A DNA stretch of 32,537 nucleotides from JBHELQ01 sp046262995 (GCA_046262995.1 JBHELQ010000042.1:1-32537), one strand, 5' to 3'; positions 21,865-30,098 are shown, counted from the stretch's first letter. A program made the numbers and translations. Notes: generated by a model not told the origin, from the letters alone.

Positions 21865-22107
21865 CTAGTGCTCGAGCGGTAGCTCCGAGATCTCCTCGCG
21901 CGTCTGCCTGATCCAGCGCGTGGCGATGACGACCACGAGCAGCAGGCCAATCCCCACGATGAACCAGGAGAGCACGATCCCGACCAGCGTGATCGTCACT
22001 CCCAGCGCGAGCAGCACGGGCAGGTACGACGGCTCCGGCAGGTGAACGGCCTCGCCCGCCTCCGGCACCGGGTCCTGCGGGCGATCGACGTGCTCGACCT
22101 CGGCCAC
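21865..22107 (-). CDS. Small two-helix membrane protein, cytochrome oxidase subunit IV-like
   Basis: An 80-residue membrane protein. The N-terminal 27 residues are soluble and acidic, leading into PEPSYLPVLLALGVTITLV, followed by a second hydrophobic stretch (about 48-65) and a charged C-terminus (RWIRQTREEISELPLEH). Small two-helix proteins with a Pro-Ser-Tyr-rich entry of this kind occur as subunit IV of actinobacterial aa3/caa3 oxidases, so I read it as a likely oxidase subunit; identity is unproven. It starts at GTG 22107, two bases after the stop of the 34-residue gene. It lies on the same strand as the oxidase operon, with the forward CBS gene between them. Confidence 0.68.
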   Translation of the reverse strand: MAEVEHVDRPQDPVPEAGEAVHLPEPSYLPVLLALGVTITLVGIVLSWFIVGIGLLLVVVIATRWIRQTREEISELPLEH

Positions 22108-22109
22108 GG

Positions 22110-22214
22110 CTAGTAGATGTAGCCAACGAAGAAGGCGGCGGCGAACACGACCAGCGCGATCGCTCCGGCGATCAGGCCGGTGCGCAGGTTCCTGTAGGCG
22201 AGCTGGCGGTCCAC
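22110..22214 (-). CDS. 34-residue single-helix membrane protein
   Basis: A very short gene. GTG 22214 lies ten bases after the galactokinase stop, with AGAAGA before it as a weak ribosome binding site. The product opens with VDRQLAYRNLRTGLIAGAIA, continues in one membrane helix (about residues 13-31) and ends in FFVGYIY. Arg/Tyr flanks at both sides are typical of inner-membrane helices. Two bases separate its stop from the next start, so the three small genes after galK form one run. It resembles a one-helix oxidase subunit in size and layout. I cannot name a family. Confidence 0.62.
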   Translation of the reverse strand: MDRQLAYRNLRTGLIAGAIALVVFAAAFFVGYIY

Positions 22215-22224
22215 TGGCGTTCTT

Positions 22225-23252
<1,028 letters not shown>

Positions 23253-23256
<4 letters not shown>

Positions 23257-24038
23257 GCGGGCGTGCCCGCGGGAGCGGGGGCAGCGAGCCGGTGCCGACG
23301 GAACATCTGCTCGACCCAGCGATAGCCGCGGCGCTCCTTCAGGGGCCGGCGGAAGCGCTCGATCGCCTCGGGCATGTCGATCCCGAGCTGCGGTCCCTCC
23401 GGCGGCAGGGCGAGCGGATAGAGGAGCGACGCCGCGGTCAGGTCGGCGACGCTGAAGCGGTCGCCGACGAGGTAGTCGGCGTCGCCGAGCTCGGCCTCGA
23501 GCCGGTCGAGCGCGGCCAGGACCTTGCGCTGCGCGAGCTCGGCCCGTTCCTCCTTGTGCACGCCGAAGCGCAGGTTCACGAACGTGCGCATCATCGCGGC
23601 GCCGACGGCCGGCGCCCGGCTGAGGGGCTCCGGGACCTGAGTCGCCGCGAGCGTCCCGATCCGCTCCCGATCCCGGGTCAGCTCGTGGAACACCAGCAGG
23701 CGCAGATGCGGGCCGAGCTCCTCGTCGAACCAGTCCTCGAGCTCGAGGGCCCGCCGGCGCTCCGTCGCGTCCTCCGGGTAGAGCGGCGGGTCGGGCCAGC
23801 GTCGCTCCAGCTCCGCGATGATCGCGGTCGAGTCGCCGATGTGCTCGCCGTCGAGCCCGAGCAGAGGGAACGTCTTGCTGCGCCCGCGGGTCAGCGCCAG
23901 CGCAACGAAGGGATGGGTGCCGCCGAATGCCTGGCGCCGCTCGTGCCCGACCTCCTTGTAGTCGAGCGCCCAGCGGACCTTCTCGTTGTAGTGCGAGAAG
24001 GAGATGTGCCAGAGGACCGGGGTGCGCTCGTCGGCCAC
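23253..24038 (-). CDS. Glutathione S-transferase-like protein
   Basis: A 261-residue protein with the GST fold pattern. The N-terminal thioredoxin-like domain has LWHISFSHYNEKVRWALDYK and ends with SKTFPLLGLDGEHIGDSTAI, the usual cis-Pro and Asp-Ser-Thr glutathione-side loop. The C-terminal helical domain includes LVGDRFSVADLTAASLL. The substrate is unknown; actinobacteria usually use mycothiol rather than glutathione, so the cofactor may differ or the protein may have another role. The GTG 24038 start is chosen because homology begins there; the frame runs upstream without a start motif. A TAGGCT box lies seven bases before it. The stop overlaps the galactokinase start. Confidence 0.85.
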
Positions 24039-24045
24039 GGGGCCC

Positions 24046-24051
24046 AGCCTA
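24046..24051 (-). promoter_or_regulatory. -10 element TAGGCT before the GST-like gene
   Basis: TAGGCT on the reverse strand ends seven bases before GTG 24038. It sits in the 17-base gap after the MBL-fold gene, suggesting the GST-galK part has its own leaderless promoter. There is no ribosome binding site. Confidence 0.4.
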
Positions 24052-24055
24052 CGCC

Positions 24056-24808
24056 CTAGCCGCTCTGGCGCAGCGAGCGGGCCCGCTCGGCTGCCGCCCG
24101 GGGGCCGTCCCGCCAGGGCTCGCCATGGCCGGGCAGGAGCAGCTCCGCCTTCAGGCCCTCGATCGCCGCCAGCGATCCCAGGGTCGCCACGTTGTCCTCG
24201 TTCAGCGGCGACGGCAGCAGCTGGGGGTCGCGGGTTCCATCGACCGGGTTCCAGGTGCACATGGCGTCGCCCACGAACAGCGCGCTGCGGCCCTCGAAGA
24301 GCAGCACCGAGTGGCCGGGCGTATGCCCCGGGGTGTGCACCACCCGCGGGCTGCCCGGCACGTCCAGCACCTGGCCGTCCTCGAAGGTCTCGGCTCCCTC
24401 GACCCTCGGGGGCTTGGCGCCGCCGGCACGCACCATGCCGCGCATGAAGCGCCGGAACCCGGAACGCCACATGAGCCGCAGCTGGCGGGCGGGGCTCGCG
24501 TCGCCCTTCTTCGGCCCCGGCTTGCGAAGCGCCGGCTCGTCCAGGGCGTGTATCAGCACCCGCGCGCCCGCCTCCTTGAACGTGGCAGCCAGGCCCGTGT
24601 GGTCGCCGTCCGAGTGGGTCAGGATCACCGCGGCGACGTCCTCGATCCGCCGCCCGATCGAGCTCAAGTCGGCCTCCAGGTCGTCCTGGAAGCCGGCCAG
24701 GCCGGCGTCGACCGCCGTCAGCCCTCCAGCGTCCTCGACCAGGTACCAGTAGACGATCTCCGATCCCATGCGGTGGATGCCGGGGGCGATCTCGCGCGTC
24801 TCCGTCAC
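24056..24808 (-). CDS. MBL-fold metallo-hydrolase
   Basis: A 250-residue metallo-beta-lactamase-fold protein. The metal motif reads THSDGDHTG (His65, Asp67, Asp69, His70), where the usual second histidine of HxHxDH is Asp. Later ligands are seen in HTPGHTPGHSVLLF, LFVGDAMC and LLPGHGEPW. The family covers thiolesterases such as glyoxalase II, lactonases and others; the substrate cannot be deduced. An insert around 90-125 (basic and hydrophobic, MWRGFRRFMRGM-like) is not typical. The start GTG 24808 has a TATAAC box seven bases upstream and fits the fold, whereas the open frame extends further into sequence belonging to the divergent VOC gene. Confidence 0.85.
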   Translation of the reverse strand: MTETREIAPGIHRMGSEIVYWYLVEDAGGLTAVDAGLAGFQDDLEADLSSIGRRIEDVAAVILTHSDGDHTGLAATFKEAGARVLIHALDEPALRKPGPKKGDASPARQLRLMWRSGFRRFMRGMVRAGGAKPPRVEGAETFEDGQVLDVPGSPRVVHTPGHTPGHSVLLFEGRSALFVGDAMCTWNPVDGTRDPQLLPSPLNEDNVATLGSLAAIEGLKAELLLPGHGEPWRDGPRAAAERARSLRQSG

Positions 24809-24841
24809 GGGCGGGGTTATACCTCCGCGTAGGCTCGGGGC
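24809..24841. promoter_or_regulatory. Compact divergent promoter of the MBL-fold and VOC genes
   Basis: Only 33 bases separate the two start codons. On the reverse strand TATAAC (24816-24821, five of six bases as TATAAT) ends seven bases before GTG 24808. On the forward strand TAGGCT (24830-24835) ends six bases before GTG 24842. The -35 zone of each would fall in or near the other gene's start, so both promoters cannot be occupied at once. Confidence 0.5.
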
Positions 24842-25249
24842 GTGGCCGAGGACCCGCTCCCCTTCGTAAGGCTCGACTTCGTCTACATGCCGAGCCGTGA
24901 CACCGCCGCCGATCTGAGGCACTTCACGGAGGAGCTCGGCGGCCGCGCGGTATTCGCGATCGAAGCCTTCGACGCGCGCGTGGCGATGGTCGAGCTGGCG
25001 GAGGGCCCGCCCGCGCTGCTGCTGGCCGACCACCTGGAGGGCGAGCGGCCGGTCCTGGTCTTCCGGGTCGAGGACCTCGACGCGGCGGTCGCGGGGCTCG
25101 AGCGCGGCGGCGCCCGCGTCGGAGCGCGCTTCGGCATCCCGCACGGTCCGATCTGCTCGCTCGACCTGCCCGGCGGCCAGCGACTGGCGATCTACGAGCG
25201 CACTCGCCCGGAGGCGGACGAGCGCCTGGCCGGCCGGCGGGACTTCTAG
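24842..25249 (+). CDS. VOC (glyoxalase/bleomycin resistance) superfamily protein
   Basis: A 135-residue protein with the paired beta-alpha-beta-beta-beta pattern of the vicinal oxygen chelate fold. It starts with LPFVRLDFVYMPSRDTAAD, continues with FTEELGGRAVF, ELAEGPPALLLADHLEGERP and VLVFRVEDLDAAVAGLERGG, and ends CSLDLPGGQRLAIYER. The metal ligand set (His/Glu) is partly visible (ADH, HGP, YER), but the role (lyase, dioxygenase or antibiotic-binding) cannot be given. GTG 24842 lies six bases after a TAGGCT box with no ribosome binding site. It is divergent from an MBL-fold hydrolase. Glyoxalase I and II-like pairs are often linked, so a shared detoxification role is possible but speculative. 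Confidence 0.78.
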   Translation: MAEDPLPFVRLDFVYMPSRDTAADLRHFTEELGGRAVFAIEAFDARVAMVELAEGPPALLLADHLEGERPVLVFRVEDLDAAVAGLERGGARVGARFGIPHGPICSLDLPGGQRLAIYERTRPEADERLAGRRDF

Positions 25250-25259
25250 GGCCGCCGGC

Positions 25260-25943
25260 TCAGCCGACGTGGCCCGCGGGCATGCGCTCCTCGCGGCTCT
25301 TGCAGTCGTCCGGCTGCCACCCGGGCACGGTGTTGCCTTCCGGCGGGATCGGGTGCTCCTTCAGGATCCGGGCCAGGTGCACCACGTTGTGGGCCATCCA
25401 CTGCGTCGTCTTCTGGGTGTAGGGGTGGCTCTCGCCGCTCGCCTCGATATACGAGGGGCCCGGGCCGGCCTCGCCCACCCAGTACGTGTCGGCGTTCGGC
25501 GGGATCGCCAGGCCGAGGTGGGAGAGGTTGAAGAGCGTGTTCGCGGAGCAGTCGTGCGCCCCGTCCTCGTTGCCGGTGACCACCACGCCGCCGACCTTGT
25601 TATAGAGCGGGTACTGCCCGACGTCGTTGGTGGTGTTGTAGGTGCCGTCGAGCCGCTCGATGACCATCTGGGCGACGCTCGAGCGCACGCCGAACCAGAT
25701 CGACATCCCGATGATCAGGATGTCCGCGCCCACGATCTTGTCGAGAATCTGCGGCCACTCGTCGCCGTCGCCCATGTCGGATTCCACGCCGAAGGGCACG
25801 TTGTAGTCCACCACGCGCACGAGCTCGCAATCGACGTCGAGCGGCTCCAGCACCTCGATCACCCTCCGCATGAGCGCCTCGGTGTTCGAGACCTCGGGCG
25901 ACTTCTTGAGCGTGCAGTTCAGCAGGACGGCCTTCAGGCGCAT
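25260..25943 (-). CDS. NAD(P)H-dependent FMN reductase-like flavoprotein
   Basis: A 227-residue flavodoxin-fold protein. The N-terminal LKAVLLNCTLKKSPEVSNTE is the FMN phosphate-binding loop of NADPH-dependent FMN reductase-like proteins. ADILIIGMSIWFGVRSSVAQ is the second FMN contact region and GGVVVTGNEDGAHDC the third. It probably reduces FMN or quinone-type substrates using NAD(P)H. The start ATG has a clear AAAGGAG six bases upstream (25950-25956), so this gene has a classical ribosome binding site. It follows the disulfide-reductase gene by 64 bases in the same direction and may have its own promoter; an 8-base palindrome CTGATCAG (25970-25977) lies in that gap. It converges on the VOC gene. 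Confidence 0.86.
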   Translation of the reverse strand: MRLKAVLLNCTLKKSPEVSNTEALMRRVIEVLEPLDVDCELVRVVDYNVPFGVESDMGDGDEWPQILDKIVGADILIIGMSIWFGVRSSVAQMVIERLDGTYNTTNDVGQYPLYNKVGGVVVTGNEDGAHDCSANTLFNLSHLGLAIPPNADTYWVGEAGPGPSYIEASGESHPYTQKTTQWMAHNVVHLARILKEHPIPPEGNTVPGWQPDDCKSREERMPAGHVG

Positions 25944-26007
25944 GAGCGGCTCCTTTGAGATCGAGTCCGCTGATCAGTCTCCGCGCCCCGCGATTTGTGA
26001 CAGCGCC

Positions 26008-27342
26008 TCAGGCGGTCCGGAGCCCCTCCAGCGCGTCCAGGAAGACCTCGGAGAAGGTGGGGAAGGGCTGAATCACGTCGTGCATCACCTCGAGTGGCAC
26101 CTTGGCCCGGATCGCGAGCGTCGCCTGTTGCAGCCACTCGCCGGCCTCCGGGCCGAGCGCGTAGGCGCCCGTCAGCCGCTCGCCGTCGGAGACCAGGGTC
26201 ATGAAGCCCGGCTTGTCCGCGTAGGCGCGGGTGTAGGTGGACGTCCTCGGGACCTCGGCGAGCTGAGCCGTGGCCGTCAGCGGGCCCTCGGACTCGCCGA
26301 CCGACGCGGCCTGGGGATCGGTGAAGACGACTCGCGGGACGGCGTCGTAGTTCGCCTCGCGGTCGCCGCCAAGGATGTTTGCCGCCACCACGCGGCCCTG
26401 GTACTTGCCGACGTAGGTGAGCGGCCAGACGCCGGTCGCATCGCCGATCGCCCAGATGCCCTCGCCGGCGCTCAGGCGCGAGTCGACCTCGATTCCGCCC
26501 TTGTCCGGCTCGATGCCCACGTTCTCCAGGCCGAGGTCGGCCACGCGCGGACGCCGGCCCGTCGCCACCAGCAGCCGGTCGCCGCGCAGCTCGGAGCGCT
26601 CGGGGAACTCGAGCACGTACTCCCCTTCCTCGTGGCGGACCGCGGAGGCGTGCTGCCCGAAGCAGAGCTCGATCCCATCGGCGCTCAGCGCCTCGCCCAG
26701 CGCGTCGCCGAGTTGCTTCGGCTCGCGCGGAAGCACGTGATCCTGGCCCTCGATCACCGTCACGGACGCGCCCATGCGGCGCACGGCCTGCGCCATCTCG
26801 ACGCCGACGGGGCCGCCGCCCAGGACGAGCAGCCGCTTCGGGACCTCCTTCAGGCCGGTGGCCTCGCGGTTCGTCCAGACGCCCTCGGCCTCGCGCAGCC
26901 CGTCGATCGGCGGGACCACCGGGTCCGAACCGGTGGCGATCACGATGTGCTCGGCGCCGTGGGTCTCCCCGTCGACCTCGACCCGGCCGGGCTCGGCTAT
27001 GCGGCCGGACCCGCGCAGCACGTCGATCCCCTCGCCCTCGGCCCAGGAGGCCTGCCCCGCGTCGTCGTAGTCGGAGACCATGAAGTCGCGCCACTCGAAG
27101 GCGCCCTCGGGCCGGACGCCGCCGTCCACCGCTTCGCGGGCGCCGGGCGCCTCGCGGGCGGCCTGGAGCGCCTCGCCCGGGCGCAGCAGCGTCTTCGAGG
27201 GGATGCAGGCCCAGTAGGAGCACTCGCCGCCGAGCAGCTCGCGTTCCACGATCGCGACCTTCAGCCCGCCGCCGGCCAGGTGCCCGGCGCAGTGCTCGCC
27301 CGGGGCGCCCCCGCCGAGGATGATGACGTCGTAGTCGCTCAT
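26008..27342 (-). CDS. Class I pyridine nucleotide-disulfide oxidoreductase family flavoprotein, atypical C-terminus
   Basis: A 444-residue FAD/NAD(P) flavoprotein. The FAD Rossmann motif is GGGAPG (from Gly10), and the redox-active disulfide is Cys41-Ser-Tyr-Trp-Ala-Cys46 in GGECSYWACIPSKTLLRP. An NAD(P)-binding fold follows (LVLGGGPVGVEMAQAVRRMG), then the second FAD site IWAIGDATG and a dimerisation domain. Dihydrolipoyl dehydrogenases have a catalytic His in HPTLSE near the C-terminus; here the segment reads QPFPTFSEVF, so that His is replaced by Phe. It is therefore unlikely to be a true lipoamide dehydrogenase, and could act on quinones or a small disulfide. It overlaps the glucose dehydrogenase gene upstream (ATGA), so both are made together. 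Confidence 0.88.
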   Translation of the reverse strand: MSDYDVIILGGGAPGEHCAGHLAGGGLKVAIVERELLGGECSYWACIPSKTLLRPGEALQAAREAPGAREAVDGGVRPEGAFEWRDFMVSDYDDAGQASWAEGEGIDVLRGSGRIAEPGRVEVDGETHGAEHIVIATGSDPVVPPIDGLREAEGVWTNREATGLKEVPKRLLVLGGGPVGVEMAQAVRRMGASVTVIEGQDHVLPREPKQLGDALGEALSADGIELCFGQHASAVRHEEGEYVLEFPERSELRGDRLLVATGRRPRVADLGLENVGIEPDKGGIEVDSRLSAGEGIWAIGDATGVWPLTYVGKYQGRVVAANILGGDREANYDAVPRVVFTDPQAASVGESEGPLTATAQLAEVPRTSTYTRAYADKPGFMTLVSDGERLTGAYALGPEAGEWLQQATLAIRAKVPLEVMHDVIQPFPTFSEVFLDALEGLRTA

Positions 27343-28460
27343 CCCCTGCTCCCGTTCGACGAGGAGACCTCCACGTAGACCTTGATCGCGTCCTCGTTCT
27401 CGGTCAGCTCGCGAAGCATCTGCTCATAGTTGTCGAGCCCGTGCACGGGAGTGGTCAGGAGCTTGCCGAGCCAGCCCGGGTAGAAGGCCTGCGACTTGAT
27501 CAGGTCGTCGCGGCCGCTCGCGAAGTCCTCGAGCGAGGCGTTCACGCTGCCCACCATCAGCTTGTTGCCGAGCACGAAGCCCTGGTTGATCGCGTCGGAT
27601 TTCACCTCGGCCTTGCGGTCGCCGCCGGTCACCGACACGAGCACCAGCACCCCGTTCTTGCCGAGCGCCTCGGCCGCCTCGAAGGCGAGCGGGCTGAAGC
27701 CGGTGGCCTCGACGATGATGTCGAACGGTCCGTGCTCCTCTGCCGCCTTCGCCAGCGGCGTCTGCTTGGTGCTCAGGTAGGCGGCGCCGAGCTCCTCGAC
27801 CAGCTCGCTGTTCAGGTAGGGCGGCTCGCGCAGGGAGCAGACCGTGACCTCGATCTCCCGCAGCCGCAGGGCCAGGGTGGTCAGCAGGCCGATGGTGCCC
27901 GAGCCGAGGACCGCCGCGCGCCGCGGTTGCCATACCCGGAGGCGGCGCTGGATCTCGAACGCCTGGCGGATCGCCTTCTGGGCGATCGTCAGCGGCTCCA
28001 GCAGCACACCGACCTCGCTGAGCGAGTCGGGCAAGGGCACCACGTACCGCGCGTCCTCGACGTAGAGCTCCGTGAGATAGCCGTGGCGCAGGTTGATGCC
28101 GCGCTCGTAGTAGACGTCGTCGGTCGTCATGTCCTGGAGCCCGATCTGGTCGTAGATCGAATGGCCGGGCCGGCGGACGGTGGAGACCACGAGCGTCCCC
28201 GGCTGGATCGCGCTCGGCACGTTCGGGCCCACCTCGACCACGCGGCCCAGCCCTTCATGGCCCGTGATCAGGTAGTCGTCGCCCTCAGGCGCCGCCCCGT
28301 AATCGGCGGCGTTGATCTCCTTGTCGGTGCCGTCGACGCCCACGCGCAGGACCCGCACCTTCACGCCGCGCCCGTCGGGGACGTCCGAGACCTCGGGCTC
28401 CGGCACGTCCTCCAGGTGCATCGAGTTGGGCTTGCCGGGATGGACGGCGACGGCCTTCAT
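27339..28460 (-). CDS. Glucose 1-dehydrogenase (zinc MDR family)
   Basis: Oxidises beta-D-glucose to gluconolactone with NAD(P), in the non-phosphorylated route. The 373 residues include the N-terminal catalytic domain with VGVDGTDKEI and LITGHEGLGRVVEVG, and a Rossmann domain with AAVLGSGTIGLLTTLAL. The catalytic zinc ligands appear to be Asp43, His68 and Glu69. Asp replaces the usual Cys of alcohol dehydrogenases, as in Haloferax glucose dehydrogenase, and the structural zinc cysteines are absent (VVSTVRRPGHSIYDQI). EATGFSPLAFEA belongs to the C-terminal glucose dehydrogenase domain. AAGGAGG precedes the ATG closely. It overlaps the downstream flavoprotein gene and is divergent from an ECF sigma gene. 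Confidence 0.88.
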   Translation of the reverse strand: MKAVAVHPGKPNSMHLEDVPEPEVSDVPDGRGVKVRVLRVGVDGTDKEINAADYGAAPEGDDYLITGHEGLGRVVEVGPNVPSAIQPGTLVVSTVRRPGHSIYDQIGLQDMTTDDVYYERGINLRHGYLTELYVEDARYVVPLPDSLSEVGVLLEPLTIAQKAIRQAFEIQRRLRVWQPRRAAVLGSGTIGLLTTLALRLREIEVTVCSLREPPYLNSELVEELGAAYLSTKQTPLAKAAEEHGPFDIIVEATGFSPLAFEAAEALGKNGVLVLVSVTGGDRKAEVKSDAINQGFVLGNKLMVGSVNASLEDFASGRDDLIKSQAFYPGWLGKLLTTPVHGLDNYEQMLRELTENEDAIKVYVEVSSSNGSRG

Positions 28461-28529
28461 GCTCCTCCTTCGAATGCGGGCTTCGAGGCACAGTAAGGGT
28501 GGCGGGCGCTCCGTTACAGTCGGCCCGGA
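28461..28529. promoter_or_regulatory. Divergent intergenic region between glucose dehydrogenase and ECF sigma genes
   Basis: On the reverse strand TACTGT (28490-28495) would give a leader of about 22 bases with AAGGAGG for the glucose dehydrogenase operon. On the forward strand TACAGT (28515-28520) ends nine bases before the sigma factor ATG 28530. The two boxes are 19 bases apart. The ECF factor might recognise these sites, but no -35 GAAC-like motif is obvious. Confidence 0.42.
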
Positions 28530-29186
28530 ATGGACCAGCGCGCCGCCCCGCCCGCGCAGGACGCCCAGCTGGTGGACGAGCTGCTGGCCGGCGACCAGGC
28601 CGCCTTCGCTCGATTGGTGGACATGCTCAGCCCGGCGCTGCTGCGGATGGCGCGTATGTACGTCGCGACCGAGGCGGAGGCCGAGGAGGTCGTCCAGGAC
28701 ACCTGGCTGGCCGTGGTCAGGGGTCTCGACCGCTTCGAGCGCCGGTCCTCGCTCAAGACCTGGATCTTCCGGATCCTGATGAACATCGCGCGCACGCGCG
28801 GCAAGCGGGAGGCGCGCTCGATCCCCTTCTCCTCAGCCTTCGACGCGGGTTCCGCGCCCGACGAGCCGGCGGTCGACCCCGAGCGCTTCCTGCCGCCGGA
28901 CCATCGCTACGCCTTCGGCTGGTCGATGGCCCCGTCGCCGTGGCCCGAGGACGAGGTGCTGACCGGCGAGGCGCTGGACGCCGTCAAGCGGGCGATCGAG
29001 GAGCTGCCGCCGGCGCAGCGCGAGGTGATCACGCTGCGCGACGTGGTCGGCTGCTCGGCCGAGGAAGCGTGTAACGCGCTGGAGGTCAGCGAGACCAATC
29101 AACGAGTGCTGCTCCACCGGGCGCGCGCAAAGGTGCGGGCGGCGGTCGAGCGGGAGCTGGGAGCGATGGAGCCGAATTCGGTATGA
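28530..29186 (+). CDS. ECF sigma factor (sigma-70 family)
   Basis: A 218-residue extracytoplasmic-function sigma factor. Region 2 (about 14-85) shows AFARLVDMLSPALLRMARMY, the EAEEVVQDTWLAVVRGLDRF block for core binding and -10 recognition, and SSLKTWIFRILMNIAR. Region 4 (about 155-205) shows LPPAQREVITLRDVVGCSAE and VSETNQRVLLHRARAKVR, the -35 helix-turn-helix. The linker between the two is long (about 60 residues, acidic and aromatic). A zinc anti-sigma gene overlaps its end (ATGA), as is usual for ECF/ZAS pairs. A TACAGT box lies before its ATG. The gene is divergent from the glucose dehydrogenase operon, which is a possible target, but this is inference. Confidence 0.94.
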   Translation: MDQRAAPPAQDAQLVDELLAGDQAAFARLVDMLSPALLRMARMYVATEAEAEEVVQDTWLAVVRGLDRFERRSSLKTWIFRILMNIARTRGKREARSIPFSSAFDAGSAPDEPAVDPERFLPPDHRYAFGWSMAPSPWPEDEVLTGEALDAVKRAIEELPPAQREVITLRDVVGCSAEEACNALEVSETNQRVLLHRARAKVRAAVERELGAMEPNSV

Positions 29187-29428
29187 GCGGGGACATGAGC
29201 TGCAGGGAGCTCGTCGAGGCGATCACCGATTACCTCGAGGGCACGATGGGCGCCGACGACCGGGCGCGCTTCGAGGCGCATCTGGAGCTCTGCCCGTTCT
29301 GCGTCACCTACCTGGAGCAGATGCGCCAGACGATTGCGACGGTCGGCGAGCTCCGGGAGGAGTCGATCGCGCCGGAGACCCGCGATGAACTGCTCGGAGC
29401 CTTCCGCGGCTGGCAGGCCGCGAGGTAG
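29183..29428 (+). CDS. Zinc-finger anti-sigma factor (ZAS type)
   Basis: An 81-residue soluble partner of the ECF sigma factor. Cys7, His33, Cys37 and Cys40 (HLELCPFC) form the H-x3-C-x2-C zinc site with an N-terminal cysteine, the anti-sigma ZAS signature. There is no membrane helix, so the protein is cytoplasmic, as in redox-sensing RsrA-like factors rather than membrane-bound ones. Oxidation of the cysteines could release sigma, but that is family inference. The ATG overlaps the sigma stop by four bases (ATGA), which keeps the two in a fixed ratio. Confidence 0.9.
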   Translation: MSGDMSCRELVEAITDYLEGTMGADDRARFEAHLELCPFCVTYLEQMRQTIATVGELREESIAPETRDELLGAFRGWQAAR

Positions 29429-29437
29429 CGGTCGGCT

Positions 29438-29467
29438 GGAAGGAGCGTCCCGCCGGGGGCGTCTTCC
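29438..29467 (+). terminator. GC-rich hairpin after the sigma/anti-sigma pair, candidate terminator
   Basis: GGAAG pairs with CTTCC, and GCGTCCC (29445-29451) with GGGGGCGT (29456-29462, partly G-T pairs), with a two-base bulge and the loop GCCG. It starts nine bases after the anti-sigma stop, but only a weak pyrimidine run follows, so termination is uncertain. It also ends close to the start of the next gene. Confidence 0.38.
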
Positions 29468-29474
29468 TGTCTAG

Positions 29475-30032
29475 ATGCATGTCGCGCAAGCACCCGCCTC
29501 GCGGGCAAGGCTCGCGGTCCCGCTCGTGCTGGGGCTTGCGCTGGCCGCCGGGATCTATGCCTTCGGACGCCACCACACGCCGGACTACTCCACGTCACTG
29601 TTCGGGCGAAGCGCGCAGCAGACGCTGCCGCTGAAGTCTTGGCTTGCCACGGTGATCCTCGGCCTCGCGCTCGCCCAGATGGGATCGGCGGCGTGGATTT
29701 ACGGTCGGCTCCCGCGCCTCGCCAAGCCGCGACGGCTGCCGGCACTGCACCGGCTGATGGGCGCGGCGGCGCTGCTCGTCACGCTGCCCGTCGCCTACCA
29801 CTGCATGTTGGCGTACGGCGTGCAGACCTCCAGCGCGCGCGTGGCGGTGCATTCGCTGGCGGGCTGCTTCTTCTACGGGGCGTTCGCCGCCAAGGTCACC
29901 GTCGTGCGCTCCCGGCGCCTGCCTGGCTGGGCGCTCCCCACCGCGGGTGGGACCCTGGTGATGGTCGTGGCCGCGCTCTGGTACACCAGCGCGCTCTGGT
30001 ACTACAACGGCTACACCCTGCCACTGCTCTAG
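29475..30032 (+). CDS. Multi-helix membrane protein, DUF6529-like
   Basis: A 185-residue integral membrane protein with about five hydrophobic segments (roughly 13-30, 53-75, 93-112, 122-142, 152-175). Histidines stand near the membrane faces in PALHRLMG, AYHCMLAYG and VHSLAGCFFYG, a pattern that could bind heme b as in cytochrome b561-like or DUF6529 proteins; this is a suggestion only. I am not certain of the family. The ATG 29475 is the only clear start. It lies 46 bases after the anti-sigma gene and is separated from it by a GC hairpin, so co-transcription is unclear. Confidence 0.72.
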   Translation: MHVAQAPASRARLAVPLVLGLALAAGIYAFGRHHTPDYSTSLFGRSAQQTLPLKSWLATVILGLALAQMGSAAWIYGRLPRLAKPRRLPALHRLMGAAALLVTLPVAYHCMLAYGVQTSSARVAVHSLAGCFFYGAFAAKVTVVRSRRLPGWALPTAGGTLVMVVAALWYTSALWYYNGYTLPLL

Positions 30033-30098
30033 CGGACCCTGAACGCGCCGGCTTCTTCATCGCTTGCGTGTGGCGTGCGACCCCGGGAAGAATGCCCC

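Noticed and set aside
25970..25977. Palindrome CTGATCAG as an operator
   Set aside because: Only eight bases are symmetric and flanking bases do not extend the symmetry. This occurs by chance often enough.
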